In this document: positions 17,357 to 26,173 of the stretch, piece by piece | Layout of the letters: each line of letters opens with the position of its first letter | Position numbering within the stretch: the stretch's first letter is position 1 | From: Enteropsectra breve | Taxonomy: Eukaryota > Microsporidia | Assembly (NCBI GenBank): GCA_024243835.1 | Contig: JALPMN010000617.1 | Location: forward strand, 1-36,004 | Direction: 5' to 3' | DNA length: 36,004 nt | Translations under genes and position numbers: made by a program | Notes under the pieces: model-generated | What the model saw: only the letters and a program-made list of their open reading frames with translations | Databases searched by the model: none | Told to the model about the DNA's origin: nothing

Positions 17357-18247
17357 TTAGTATATTTCATCTCCCACGTCTTCGAAGTATTTGTCCTTCA
17401 GAGCATCTTCGGCTGTTATTCTTTTGCAGGGACAATAAACGAGTATTCTGCTGATAATCCGCTCGAGCCCCTGGTCTTTTATTAAGCTTTTGTACCCCTT
17501 TGCCTTGAATATGGGAAAGTCCTTTTTATAATTAGGAAGCTCCTCAACACTCTCCCATACACTGTTATCAGGCGTTCCAAGTATCCTGAAAATACGGTAG
17601 AGCTGGTCTATTTCTGAGTCTCCCATAAAAAGAGGTATCAGCGAACAGAGTTCCACGAAAATGCATCCCAAGGACCATATGTCGATTGAAGAGTCGTACA
17701 GCGTTCCGCCCAGAAGAAGCTCGGGCGGCCTGTACCACAGGGTTACTATTTCAGTGGTGTACTGGCGCATGGGGATGCTTGCCGCTCTCCCCAGGCCAAA
17801 GTCCGCAAGTTTTACGTTCAGTTTGTCGTCCACCAGGATATTCTGTGGCTTTATGTCGCGGTGCAGTATGTTTTTCGAGTGGCAAAACTTTATTGCAGAA
17901 AGCAGCTGATATGTCATTTTTTTAATATTTTCCGTGCTCAGCTCCTTCCTCGACATCGAGTACTTGTCAATCAGCTTCTTCAGATCGGTATCGATGTATT
18001 CAAATACCAAATACATTTTGTTATCGCTGTGTATCACCTCCATCAAGTTTATTATTGATGGATGCTTCAAGTTCTTGAGAATCAGGACCTCTCTTATCGT
18101 TGTTGCCGGAATGCCCTCGTTTTCGCTCTCTGGCCGTATCTTCTTCAGTGCCACGACCTTTCCCGTTCCCCGGTCTTTGGCCTTGTACACCACTCCGTAC
18201 GTCCCTTCTCCAATCTTTTCTATTTTGTAAAAAGAGCTTACTGCCAT
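17357..18247 (-). CDS. CDC28: Cyclin-dependent kinase, CDK1/CDC28 type
   Basis: 296 residues, the size of CDK1. It is a Ser/Thr kinase that drives cell-cycle transitions with cyclins. Motifs: 'GEGTYG' glycine loop (13-18) with the inhibitory Thr-Tyr pair, catalytic Lys in 'VALKK' (about 35), 'HRDIKPQN' (129-136), 'DFG' (149-151), T-loop Thr in 'QYTTE' (about 164), 'WYRPPELLLG', and the CDK-typical 'GDSEIDQLYRIFRILGTP'. The cyclin-binding helix reads PATTIRE (47-53) where CDK1 has PSTAIRE, a conservative variant. 'WYRPPE' replaces 'WYRAPE'. Other CDKs (PHO85, CDK7) fit less well. The start has AAAATTTT upstream. Confidence 0.9.
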   Translation of the reverse strand: MAVSSFYKIEKIGEGTYGVVYKAKDRGTGKVVALKKIRPESENEGIPATTIREVLILKNLKHPSIINLMEVIHSDNKMYLVFEYIDTDLKKLIDKYSMSRKELSTENIKKMTYQLLSAIKFCHSKNILHRDIKPQNILVDDKLNVKLADFGLGRAASIPMRQYTTEIVTLWYRPPELLLGGTLYDSSIDIWSLGCIFVELCSLIPLFMGDSEIDQLYRIFRILGTPDNSVWESVEELPNYKKDFPIFKAKGYKSLIKDQGLERIISRILVYCPCKRITAEDALKDKYFEDVGDEIY

Positions 18248-18262
18248 TCAGGACAAAATTTT
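18248..18262 (-). promoter_or_regulatory. AAAATTTT signal of CDK gene
   Basis: On the minus strand AAAATTTT (18255-18262) is followed by GTCCTGA and the ATG; only CC, not CCC, is present. Confidence 0.5.
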
Positions 18263-18727
18263 GGATAATTTATCCATTTTAGTGAGGAATATCCTACAGG
18301 ACGCTGGAACAAAGGAAAACAAGTATAGCCTATATATATTTTTAATTATTAAAATCCCTTATGTTCACTTTGTCTTGCGTTAACATTAAAGTCTCGCTCA
18401 CTTACAGTATGTCTTTAAAAAAGAAAATTCAGTTTTACTTGCAAAGTTCTTTTAACTTCAGATTATAATTGAAACAAGTTTTAAGAAGTTGAGTACGAAT
18501 ATTAATCACTTAAAACTCTTCTTGAATAAATGCCTGTACTTAAGTAAATCAATAGTAAAAATATCCAAATTTTGCTCAAAAGGAAACCTTCCCAATAAGG
18601 TGCCACTATAGATTTAAAAAGATCTAAAAGGGAAGCTATATTAAAATGTAATAAATATTTATTAGTTCCAGGAACACTAAATGCTATTGAACATCTTGAA
18701 TGATACTCAAATTAAAAGGATGAGGAT
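18263..18727. other. Intergenic, no gene seen
   Basis: AT-rich spacer between the CDK and V-ATPase D genes, both minus strand; no RNA gene or strong repeat recognised. Confidence 0.55.
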
Positions 18728-19357
18728 CTAAAATTTCGAGCCATTTAGCTTTTGCACCTTCTTCAGCTTGTGAAACTCTTCCCGTTCTTTTTCGTCCAGC
18801 TCCGTATTTATAAATGCAATTGTCATCTCGAGCTGTGGAATAATTACAATTTCCAGGGCATTGATTCTCTTGTTTGTTGCTGTAAGTGCCTTTTTTAAAA
18901 GCTCTGCCGAGTTTTTAATAGAAATGATGTCCACCAGTGAGGTTATGGCCTGGGAAAATGCACACTGTGCTTTGGAAAGCTCTGCACCACCCCGTATGAG
19001 CGGGGCTGGTGACACTATGTTTGTTTTAATCAGCTGGAAGACCGGAATCTGAATGCCACAGACTGACTTGGTCTCTGCCCGGACTGATAGCCCATTCTTC
19101 TGGCACTGCGCTTTATACGCATTAACATCAGCCCCATAGAACTCAGCCCTGCTCAGCAGAGAAAAGGCATTTTTGAATATGTCCCCAATATTGGCGTTGT
19201 CCGCACTGCTTTTCTGCTCCAGCTCCTTGTACTGAATCTTCAGTGCTGCTGCCTTGGCCTTCAGCATTTCTAGCCCCGCACGCACATTTTTTAGTCTGTT
19301 CCCCAGCACAAGGCAGTTCATTCGTGTTGGGAATACCGGTAGCCGCGAAAGACCCAT
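18728..19357 (-). CDS. VMA8: V-type proton ATPase subunit D
   Basis: 209 residues. Subunit D forms the central rotor shaft that couples V1 ATP hydrolysis to proton transport through V0. The N-terminus 'RLPVFPTRMNCLVLGNRLKNVRAGLEMLKAKAAALK' matches the family signature (v.PTrm.l..lk.rl..a..G..LLK.K.daL). The C-terminal helix carries 'NKRINALEIVIIPQLEMTI' and 'EREEFHKLKKVQ', the second half of the coiled coil. It is shorter than yeast Vma8 (256) because the C-terminal tail ends early. Confidence 0.94.
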   Translation of the reverse strand: MGLSRLPVFPTRMNCLVLGNRLKNVRAGLEMLKAKAAALKIQYKELEQKSSADNANIGDIFKNAFSLLSRAEFYGADVNAYKAQCQKNGLSVRAETKSVCGIQIPVFQLIKTNIVSPAPLIRGGAELSKAQCAFSQAITSLVDIISIKNSAELLKKALTATNKRINALEIVIIPQLEMTIAFINTELDEKEREEFHKLKKVQKLNGSKF

Positions 19358-19406
19358 TCTGCCACAAATTCCTAAATATTTATTTTGTTTCAGACTTACA
19401 ACACTC

Positions 19407-19490
19407 TGGGGATAAAACTGTATTTAAAACTGCTTATTAAACTGTATTTAAAACTGTATAAAAACTGTTTATTAAGCTGTATTTAAGTTT
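19407..19490. repeat. Imperfect tandem repeats (ACTGTATTTAAA unit)
   Basis: Within the 300-bp divergent spacer between VMA8 and CDC7, variants of ACTGTATTTAAAACTG occur about five times from roughly 19412 to 19486, separated by TTATTAA. It is probably a local slippage array; no gene is present. Confidence 0.65.
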
Positions 19491-19658
19491 AAGGAATAAT
19501 TTAGTCCGTTTGATATTTAAACATTAAATTTCCACTCAAAAGTATCTTGAGTTCCAGTGTCATTTGCAAATATTAAATTTGCAAAAATAGCTTTAGAATT
19601 CTTTTCTTGCTAACAACGCCGTGTTTAAATTTTAAAATTGTATTTTGAATGTGCCTTT

Positions 19659-20711
19659 ATGGCGGCAAGTGAAAATAAAACAGACGAACATGCAGCTAAA
19701 GAGAATTTTGAGTGTCCATACAACCTCCAGTTCTGTGAAGCAGCATACGAAATACTCGGAGTGGTGGGCGGAGGGACGTTCAGCACCGTCTACATGGGGG
19801 TCAACCGCAAGACGGGCGAAAATGTGGCCCTCAAGGCGATTCTGCGCACAGTGAGTCCAAACAGGATCATGGATGAGCTGGAGATCCTTCATGAGCTGAA
19901 CGGCGAAAATAATTGTGTTAAGCTGCTTGATGTTCTGCGGGAGAATGACCAGATTGTTCTTGTTTTCCCGCTGATTCCGGCTGTAGACTTCAAAGAGTTC
20001 CTCCCGAGAGCGAACGGCCTTGATCTCAGGAGATACATGTACTCGCTAATAACAGCTGTTTGCCACATCCACAACCACAACATTGTGCATCGGGACATAA
20101 AGCCTGGAAATTTTCTCTTCTGCGAAAAGCTTCAGGCTGGCTTTCTGATTGACTTTGGACTTGCGCATCACGAAAAATTATCGAGGGAAAAACCAGAGCC
20201 TGTGAACCAGCCCCCGGTGCTGTTTCTAAATCCGATTATAATGCCATCTGCAAAGCCGCCTGGATACTACGAGGACGACAGCCGGCCCGAGATGAAGGCA
20301 CCACGCGCAGGCACACGCGGGTTCAAGGCCCCTGAGGTGCTTTTCAAGCACAGTGCGCAGAACAGGTCCATAGACATGTGGTCTGTCGGTGTTATAATGC
20401 TCTCCTTCATCACCATGAGATACCCGTTTTTCCTGTGCAAAGACGATTTAGACGGCCTGGCTGAACTGGCGCTCATCTACGGAAAGGCTGAAATGAGAAA
20501 GGCTGCCCGGCTGTACGGAAGGCTGTGGAAGTGCAACATTCCCGATGTTGAAGAGGAAAGAATGACATTTGCTGAGCTGATAAACAAGCTAAATCCTGCC
20601 TGGGCACTTGACGAAGACACACTGAATCTCCTGGAAAGGATGTTAGACTTAAACTGCAACACACGAATAACAGCTGATGAAGCGCTAAAGCACAGCTTCT
20701 TCAAAGACTGA
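19659..20711 (+). CDS. CDC7: CDC7 (DDK) protein kinase
   Basis: 350 residues from the ATG at 19659; the in-frame extension begins only at a TTG. CDC7, with its activator DBF4, phosphorylates MCM to fire replication origins. Motifs: 'GGGTFS' loop (37-42), Lys59 in 'VALKA', 'HRDIKPGNFLF' (144-154), 'DFGLAH' (165-170), and the CDC7-type activation end 'RAGTRGFKAPEVLFK' (216-230). Between DFG and APE lies a roughly 50-residue insert rich in Pro and acidic residues, the position of the CDC7 kinase insert 2. 'SIDMWSVGVIMLSF' and the C-terminal 'NTRITADEALKHSFF' are also typical. It is compact compared with yeast CDC7 (507). AAATTTTAAAATT lies upstream; there is no clear CCC. Confidence 0.92.
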   Translation: MAASENKTDEHAAKENFECPYNLQFCEAAYEILGVVGGGTFSTVYMGVNRKTGENVALKAILRTVSPNRIMDELEILHELNGENNCVKLLDVLRENDQIVLVFPLIPAVDFKEFLPRANGLDLRRYMYSLITAVCHIHNHNIVHRDIKPGNFLFCEKLQAGFLIDFGLAHHEKLSREKPEPVNQPPVLFLNPIIMPSAKPPGYYEDDSRPEMKAPRAGTRGFKAPEVLFKHSAQNRSIDMWSVGVIMLSFITMRYPFFLCKDDLDGLAELALIYGKAEMRKAARLYGRLWKCNIPDVEEERMTFAELINKLNPAWALDEDTLNLLERMLDLNCNTRITADEALKHSFFKD

Positions 20712-21163
20712 AAAATAAACAATAATAAACTAGTTAAACTTAATGTAATAAACTTATATAACCGAATAGTAATACTTTATAATGTTTAATAGACGATATT
20801 CTTAGGATATGTGTTTTACTGTATCTCTAATTACAGTTAGCAGGAGCTACTACCTTTATATAGAATAATTTTGATATAAAACTACACCATTGCCTTTAAA
20901 AAAATAACTTACTTATGCTAAAGATAATGGTGTAAATATACCAACTCAGGCCCACTAGATATTGTTTATGCCTACTATTTAAATGATTTTTACCCATGGA
21001 TATTAAAGATTCTAAGTTTATATTTGTTAGATTAGTCTTTATTTAGTCTGGCATTTATTTTAATGTTTTCCTTTAAGTTTAAACATTTTCCTAAAATTAA
21101 GAGTTATACTATTTGCAGGGAAAAGTAAATAATTTTTATAGATCATATAAAGAGTTTAATTCA
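20712..21163. other. Convergent intergenic spacer with short hairpin
   Basis: No gene. A 15-bp imperfect hairpin (20883-20897 with 20920-20934; TACACCATT pairs with AATGGTGTA, one mismatch and one G-U) lies about 170 bp past CDC7. It could mark a transcript end. Confidence 0.6.
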
Positions 21164-22696
21164 TTACCAGTCAACTACGTAGTCAAATTCATATGTGTGA
21201 TTATCATCCCCAATGGCATCATTGTGGAGGTAATTGACACTCCTCGGGCGCCGCGTAGAGCCTTCATACAACTTATAGTCTACAAAATAGAAAACTGGAA
21301 CGGCTATCATAACAAATTTGGCAATCTTGACCAGTAATTTCCAGTCGATAAAATTATTCTTTATGTTGGTTTTATACAGGCAGAATAAAGCCAAATTTAT
21401 AAATGCTGCTGCTATAATCAAGTTGGGCAGTACCTGTGCGACAGTTCCGAGAGAGAAATCAAGAATACCAAGGGCAGTGAAGAGCAGCAATATGCCAGGA
21501 ACAATAAATTTCGCTATTTTCAAGTTATGAGCATGTGTATTTCTCTTGCTGTGTTTATAATCAGCCGGTACTTCAAAAATATACTCAGACATTTTTGAGG
21601 TTATGTCCTTCAGTGCCATAAAATTAACTGCCATGCTCACAAGATCCAAAAGAAGCGATGCACAGACGTATTGAACGACCTCCCAGCGGAGTTCTTCGGC
21701 CCAAAGCTTCCTGTCATAATCATCTGCCTGCATTTTCTCAATGGCTGTGATATTTTCAAAGAAACCATACGATAAGCTGGAAAGCAGATAATTAACAGCA
21801 AGTGAGAAGCACAGTCCGGCACACACCGCTGCTGTCTTTATCCCTGCGCCCAGACCCTTGAAAATCTTAGAAGCAGCAATTGCCGGGCTGAATGGCACCA
21901 GGAGAAAAATCATCAAAAGACCCTGTGCTCCAGGACCGAAAATGACAACCCTCTTAGAAACACTCGTCAAAGTCACGATGATGTCTCTGTCAATTATATT
22001 TTCTCTGAAAAACACAAGGGAGACACTGAGCAAGGCAAATGCCGTGCCAATGATAGTGTGAAATGCGTATTTGAAATAAATATCACTAATATAAAATACT
22101 ATAATGGATGCTATGGCAAAGGAGTAAGCGACAACGTTTATCACACAAATATTTAGGTTTGGTGAAAAGAACAGTCCTAGGGCGGTGGCAAAGAACTCTT
22201 TTCCAAAATACCCCAGGATTACCGTTAGACACAGGCTGTAGACAGTTGAAACTGCTGCGTGCATGATCGTACTAGTTTTATTCTTGGCAGAATGCTGATG
22301 CTTTAATATGCTGCGAGTAGTTTTATTTGGGTCATTAAGTAATTCGGTGCCTTCGCCTAGAACCTGCATTTCTATTTCATTTATTTTTGCAGACGTCTTT
22401 TGTCGATTAAATATAAGTTTGTTGCTGTTTGAATGCACAAAACTATCAGGTTCCCTGGCTGTTTCTATATCAGTGACAGAAAATACATCATTAGAAGAAA
22501 CTGCTGTCCCTTCTTTCTTTGCGGCCGCACTATAAAAAATAAGGGAATATGCAGCGATGCAAACAACCATGAGTGCTATTGCTATTACTTCTCCGCACTT
22601 TGGGAACAGGCGGGAGCCCATCCAGACCGAGAGCAGCGGTCCTGGCACAGCATACATGGCAAAGATCGCAAATATGCTGGCATATCTGCTGATCAT
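21164..22696 (-). CDS. Polytopic membrane protein, about 11 TM (orphan)
   Basis: 510 residues, not recognised. Hydrophobic segments give about 11 predicted TM helices: two near the N-terminus, then a polar loop of about 80 residues (80-160), then nine more. The C-terminal tail is about 45 residues and polar. The topology would suit a transporter; size and helix count are like equilibrative nucleoside transporters, but no signature motif was recognised and this is not claimed. Microsporidia depend on such carriers for host metabolites, so a substrate-uptake role is a reasonable inference. ATG is preceded by AACCCCTCA, matching the local start signal. The next minus-strand gene is also a membrane protein. 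Confidence 0.75.
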   Translation of the reverse strand: MISRYASIFAIFAMYAVPGPLLSVWMGSRLFPKCGEVIAIALMVVCIAAYSLIFYSAAAKKEGTAVSSNDVFSVTDIETAREPDSFVHSNSNKLIFNRQKTSAKINEIEMQVLGEGTELLNDPNKTTRSILKHQHSAKNKTSTIMHAAVSTVYSLCLTVILGYFGKEFFATALGLFFSPNLNICVINVVAYSFAIASIIVFYISDIYFKYAFHTIIGTAFALLSVSLVFFRENIIDRDIIVTLTSVSKRVVIFGPGAQGLLMIFLLVPFSPAIAASKIFKGLGAGIKTAAVCAGLCFSLAVNYLLSSLSYGFFENITAIEKMQADDYDRKLWAEELRWEVVQYVCASLLLDLVSMAVNFMALKDITSKMSEYIFEVPADYKHSKRNTHAHNLKIAKFIVPGILLLFTALGILDFSLGTVAQVLPNLIIAAAFINLALFCLYKTNIKNNFIDWKLLVKIAKFVMIAVPVFYFVDYKLYEGSTRRPRSVNYLHNDAIGDDNHTYEFDYVVDW

Positions 22697-22988
22697 TGAG
22701 GGGTTAATAGTTAAACCTATTTATCATTTTATCCAAATATACATTTATTTAATTACTAAATCTTGATTTTCTGTAGAAAAGCCTTTTAATTTCGATTATT
22801 GGATATTTGCTTTATATCAATTTAGATCATACGCATATGTTATGCATATCAATAATTTTTTTATTCCTGGGGTTTCTCTCAGATCACTATTACAAGACTG
22901 CAATCTGTTTTCAAAATAAAGATCAATATTAAAATTGATTAAACTTTTAATTTTAGACTGCAGTGCAGAGTACTCCTCTAATTTCTAA

Positions 22989-23089
22989 ATAAATGAGTTA
23001 GCCTGAGAATGGGCTCTATTTGAATTTAAAATCATCTTACTGTTGCATTTGAATTCAAATAGAGCCCATTCTCAGGTTAACTCATTTAT
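22989..23089. repeat. 42-bp near-perfect inverted repeat, 17-nt loop
   Basis: Arms 22989-23030 and 23048-23089 are reverse complements with only two mismatches. Both mismatches would be G-U pairs in a plus-strand transcript (G23001/T23077 and T23027/G23051), so that RNA would fold into an unbroken 42-bp stem. The core of the left arm reads GCCTGAGAATGGGCTCTATT. No protein is encoded. Confidence 0.9.
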
Positions 23090-23186
23090 ATTCATCAAAT
23101 TTTGTAAAAAATTTGATTATAAAGAGCATTCAAAGCCTGTTATTTAGAAGAATTAGTCTTATCTAAAATGTGATTAGGCAACACAT

Positions 23187-23245
23187 AAAAAAAGCCGACG
23201 TGGAGCAAAGCCAACATGGTATGCAAGGGACCGAATCCCAAAGCT
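23187..23245 (-). ncRNA. Candidate small RNA / GC-rich islet (speculative)
   Basis: In very AT-rich surroundings, 23194-23245 is GC-rich. Read on the minus strand it contains GGGATTCGGTCCC (a hairpin that partly resembles a Pol III B-box), two related decamers (CCATGTTGGC, CCACGTCGGC) and ends in T7 at 23193-23187, a possible Pol III terminator. It does not fold as a tRNA. The call is weak and rests only on composition and these motifs. Confidence 0.25.
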
Positions 23246-23480
23246 TAATTTTCAATAATCTTATTTTTATAAAAGTCTTATCTTAGAATTAAGAATACAC
23301 AATCATAAGTTTAATATATTAAATGCATAAGAATGAACTGTATATAAAAACATTAAACAAGATAATAAAAATATCAAAATACTATTTTAGCAGCAGATTC
23401 AACTATAAAATAATTGGATAACGATGGATATGAACTATTTCCCGTCCTTATAATTTTAAAAATCGCATGAAAACATTAGT

Positions 23481-24098
23481 TTAATGTAAGTCTCTTGATT
23501 TTTTATAGCGCCAGCCCAGTACAGATAGCGATGTCAGGATGCCATAGATACCTCCAAAGCTATAAGCCGAATTGTGAATTTCCGCGCAGACTATAAACAT
23601 TTTCATTTTTTGCGAATTAGACAGGAATTCTTCACTGAAAGACTCTTTTTTATGGCAAAATGACAAAACTGTATAAATTACACCACTTATATCGGCATTC
23701 TTAACATAATCGTAGAAATAAAATCCAACAAACGTAACTGATGCAAGAAGGGCTGTAAAGCACAGTCCCAAGGGTATAAGCAAATGCCTTGCGTCGTATT
23801 TTGGCCATGACCCCATCCTCATGCATGCGGCAAGCACAATCCCCAGGATCACCCCCACCACCCAGGTGGCAATTATTCCCCATAGCAGCGCTATCAGATT
23901 TGGATTCCCATCAATGAGTTCCATGGTCTTTTCGATCCACGTGCCCTCCACATTCTCCTTGTGAAAGCCCTGGGTGAAATATTCTTTGCACAGCCTTACT
24001 GTTACCATATCATTTACAATCCCAAAAGCGTTTGCTGTGAGTACAGAAAACAGCACCGCTAGAAACACATTTTTTATTTCTTGCCATATTTTCATCAT
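23481..24098 (-). CDS. Four-TM membrane protein resembling a bacterial family; HGT candidate
   Basis: 205 residues from the ATG at 24098; a GTG lies one codon upstream. Four TM helices are predicted: about 10-30, 70-95, 110-130 and a last one near 175-195. Two segments, 'VTVRLCKEYFTQGFH' and 'ALLWGIIATWVVGVILGI', closely recall an uncharacterised bacterial membrane-protein family whose members carry roughly 'VTARVCVEYFT.GH' and 'ALGWG.IATWWVG..LG' at the same spacing, followed by a 'PK..ARDL..P' loop like 'WPKYDARHLLIPLG' here. Such resemblance in a eukaryote suggests transfer from a bacterium. The function of that family is not known to me. It uses a normal local start signal (AAAATTTTT and CCC), so it appears domesticated. 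Confidence 0.75.
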   Translation of the reverse strand: MMKIWQEIKNVFLAVLFSVLTANAFGIVNDMVTVRLCKEYFTQGFHKENVEGTWIEKTMELIDGNPNLIALLWGIIATWVVGVILGIVLAACMRMGSWPKYDARHLLIPLGLCFTALLASVTFVGFYFYDYVKNADISGVIYTVLSFCHKKESFSEEFLSNSQKMKMFIVCAEIHNSAYSFGGIYGILTSLSVLGWRYKKSRDLH

Positions 24099-24317
24099 CA
24101 CTGGGCCTGAGTATTAAAAATTTTATTTTAACCTAAAATATATAAATTTAATCAGAGGGATATACAATAGAGTTCGCTTAAGATTTAATCACACTCATTT
24201 AGATCATCCCTGAATAATAGAATTTGTTAAATATTTATACCCATAATATTGATTAATAGCTTCTTCTTATAATAAAGATACCAAAACTGTAGAATCAACC
24301 ATACTACTATCGCTATG

Positions 24318-24394
24318 ACCATATTACCATGGTTCTAACCATATTACCATGGATATACCATATTACCATGGATATACCATATTACCATGGCTTT
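24318..24394. repeat. 19-bp tandem repeat, 4 copies
   Basis: The unit ACCATATTACCATGGATAT occurs at 24318, 24338, 24357 and 24376; the middle two are exact and the outer ones diverge in the last bases. Each copy holds the palindrome CCATGG. It lies about 200 bp upstream of RPT3 and 220 bp upstream of the four-TM gene, in their divergent spacer (24099-24595), which has no other gene. Confidence 0.9.
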
Positions 24395-24595
24395 CTTTCA
24401 TAAGACATGCCAATATTGTAATTCTTATTTATTCAGTAATACACTCTTCATTGGCTGTAAAAGTTCCTTCAAAGAAAAACATGCATCCTTTTTTAATAAT
24501 ATAATTAGGATATTAACACCCCATTGTTCTTAATAATATCTTATATCCCCCTCTTTCATAAATACTTCTGTTTTATATTTTTGTTAGCCCATAAG

Positions 24596-25771
24596 ATGTC
24601 CATGAACTTTCTGGAGAAGCAAGTCCCGAATGGCTATGTGTCCTGCAAACAGAAGGAAAAAGAACTGAAACTGAAGAGAATCAGAGCGGAGTATGTGAAG
24701 GAAGAGATTGCTGTTCTCAAGCGCGAGCTGGCGAGGGCGAAGATCGAGATAAACCGGGTGCGTTCGGTGCCTCTGCTTATGGGCCAGTTCCTCGAGGCGG
24801 TTGATGACAGCACTGCGATTGTCTCCTCCACTGCTGGCTCCAACTCCGTGGTGCGTATTTTGAGCACCGTTGACCGGGAGCTTCTTCTCCCCAACACGTC
24901 CGTTGCGCTGCACCGCCACTCCTCGGCCATCGTTGATGTTCTGCCGCCCGAGGCTGATTCCACGATTCCTGCGATGGGCGAGGAGGAGAAACCTGACGTC
25001 ACGTACAGCGATATTGGCGGCCTTGATGTTCAGAAGCAAGAGATCAAGGAGACTGTTGAGCTGCCGATCCTGCAGCATGCGCTGTACCAGGCCATCGGCA
25101 TAGACCCGCCACGGGGTGTGCTGCTCTACGGGCCGCCTGGAACGGGGAAGACCATGCTGGTGAAGGCGGTTGCGAATGCCACGAGCAGCACCTTCATAAA
25201 AATCAACGGCTCTGAGTTCATCCAGAAGTATCTCGGCGAGGGGCCGCGCATGGTCCGTGATGTTTTCAGGCTGGCGCGTGAAAGAGCCCCGTCAATTATT
25301 TTCATCGACGAGGTCGACTCGATTGCCACGAAGCGCTTCGATGCCTCGACGAGTGCCGACCGCGAGGTGCAGCGCGTGCTGATTGAGCTGCTGAACCAGA
25401 TGGACGGCTTCGATCAGAACGAGAATGTAAAAGTCATCATGGCAACAAACAGGGCCGACACCATCGATCCAGCACTGCTGAGACCGGGGCGTCTCGACCG
25501 CAAGATCGAGTTTCCTCTGCCTGACAGGCGGCAGAAGCGTCTCGTCTACACGGCCGTGACCAACAAAATGAGTCTCGATCCGTCGGTGGATCTGGAGGAT
25601 CTTGTTGCACGGGCGGACAGACTGAGCTGTGCGGATGTCAGTTCTGTGTGCCAGGAGGCGGGGATGCTTGCGGTGCGTGCCAGCAGATACGTGATAATGC
25701 AGAAGGACTTTGAGGAGGCGTATTCGAAGGTAGTTGGACGGAAGAATGAGAAGCCTATGCTTTACACCTAA
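24596..25771 (+). CDS. RPT3: 26S proteasome ATPase RPT3 (PSMC4)
   Basis: 391 residues from the ATG at 24596, directly after a CCC-like block (GCCCATAAG); the upstream extension starts at TTG and would add a spurious hydrophobic leader. RPT3 is one of six AAA ATPases that unfold substrates at the 19S base. Order: N-terminal coiled coil (about 18-56), OB domain with 'QFLEAVD...STAGSN' (64-83), 'VLPPEADS', Walker A 'GPPGTGKT' (179-186), Walker B 'IIFIDEVD' (234-241), the family-specific '[15 protein letters not shown]', '[32 protein letters not shown]'. The C-terminus Leu-Tyr-Thr fits the HbYX motif that opens the 20S gate. The gene is strikingly GC-rich relative to neighbours. Confidence 0.96.
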   Translation: MSMNFLEKQVPNGYVSCKQKEKELKLKRIRAEYVKEEIAVLKRELARAKIEINRVRSVPLLMGQFLEAVDDSTAIVSSTAGSNSVVRILSTVDRELLLPNTSVALHRHSSAIVDVLPPEADSTIPAMGEEEKPDVTYSDIGGLDVQKQEIKETVELPILQHALYQAIGIDPPRGVLLYGPPGTGKTMLVKAVANATSSTFIKINGSEFIQKYLGEGPRMVRDVFRLARERAPSIIFIDEVDSIATKRFDASTSADREVQRVLIELLNQMDGFDQNENVKVIMATNRADTIDPALLRPGRLDRKIEFPLPDRRQKRLVYTAVTNKMSLDPSVDLEDLVARADRLSCADVSSVCQEAGMLAVRASRYVIMQKDFEEAYSKVVGRKNEKPMLYT

Positions 25772-26173
25772 ATAAAGATGTTTTTAATATCTCTCTATAC
25801 TTTATAATTAATTTCTCTCTATATACTTTATAATTAATTTCTCTCTATATTGAATCTCTCTCTATACTAATTCTTTTATAATTAATCTCATTTATTATAT
25901 CTCTCTCTATATTTTTCCTAAATAATTCATAGATTTACTTTGACTATAATAGTGAACTACTTTACTATCGTTGTAGAATTTTCATTTTTCCAACACTTAC
26001 TGTTATCCTTATTAATCCTTTAAAATCTTATATTACTTTTATAATCCTTATAATCCTTTATAATCTTATACTGTCCTTTATAATCCTTCATATACTTATA
26101 CTGTCCTTTATAATACTTTATAATATTAAAAAAGTAAAGTATAAATATTTATTTTAGCAAATAACACTGTTCT
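25772..26173. repeat. Low-complexity TCTCTCTATA / CTTTATAATC tract
   Basis: The convergent spacer between RPT3 and the Asn-rich gene has two blocks. 25785-25915 repeats ATTTCTCTCTATA and CTTTATAATTA units; 26000-26125 repeats CTTTATAATC and ACTGTCCTTTATAAT units. No gene is present. The repeat is pyrimidine-biased on the plus strand. Confidence 0.8.

Larger units (their letters stand above)
22697..23480. other. 784-bp intergenic region with long hairpin and GC-rich islet
   Basis: No ORF of interest. It holds the 42-bp inverted repeat (22989-23089), a small ATCAAATTT hairpin right after it (about 23094-23118), and a GC-rich 50-bp islet (23194-23245) next to a homopolymer A7. Confidence 0.7.

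Noticed and set aside
23194..23245. GC-rich islet as a tRNA gene
   Set aside because: A T-arm-like hairpin is present but no acceptor pairing, anticodon arm or A-box can be drawn; it was kept only as a weak small-RNA candidate.
24524..24595. Upstream extension of RPT3 giving a hydrophobic leader
   Set aside because: It starts at TTG, lies before the CCC-type signal, and RPT3 has no signal peptide.
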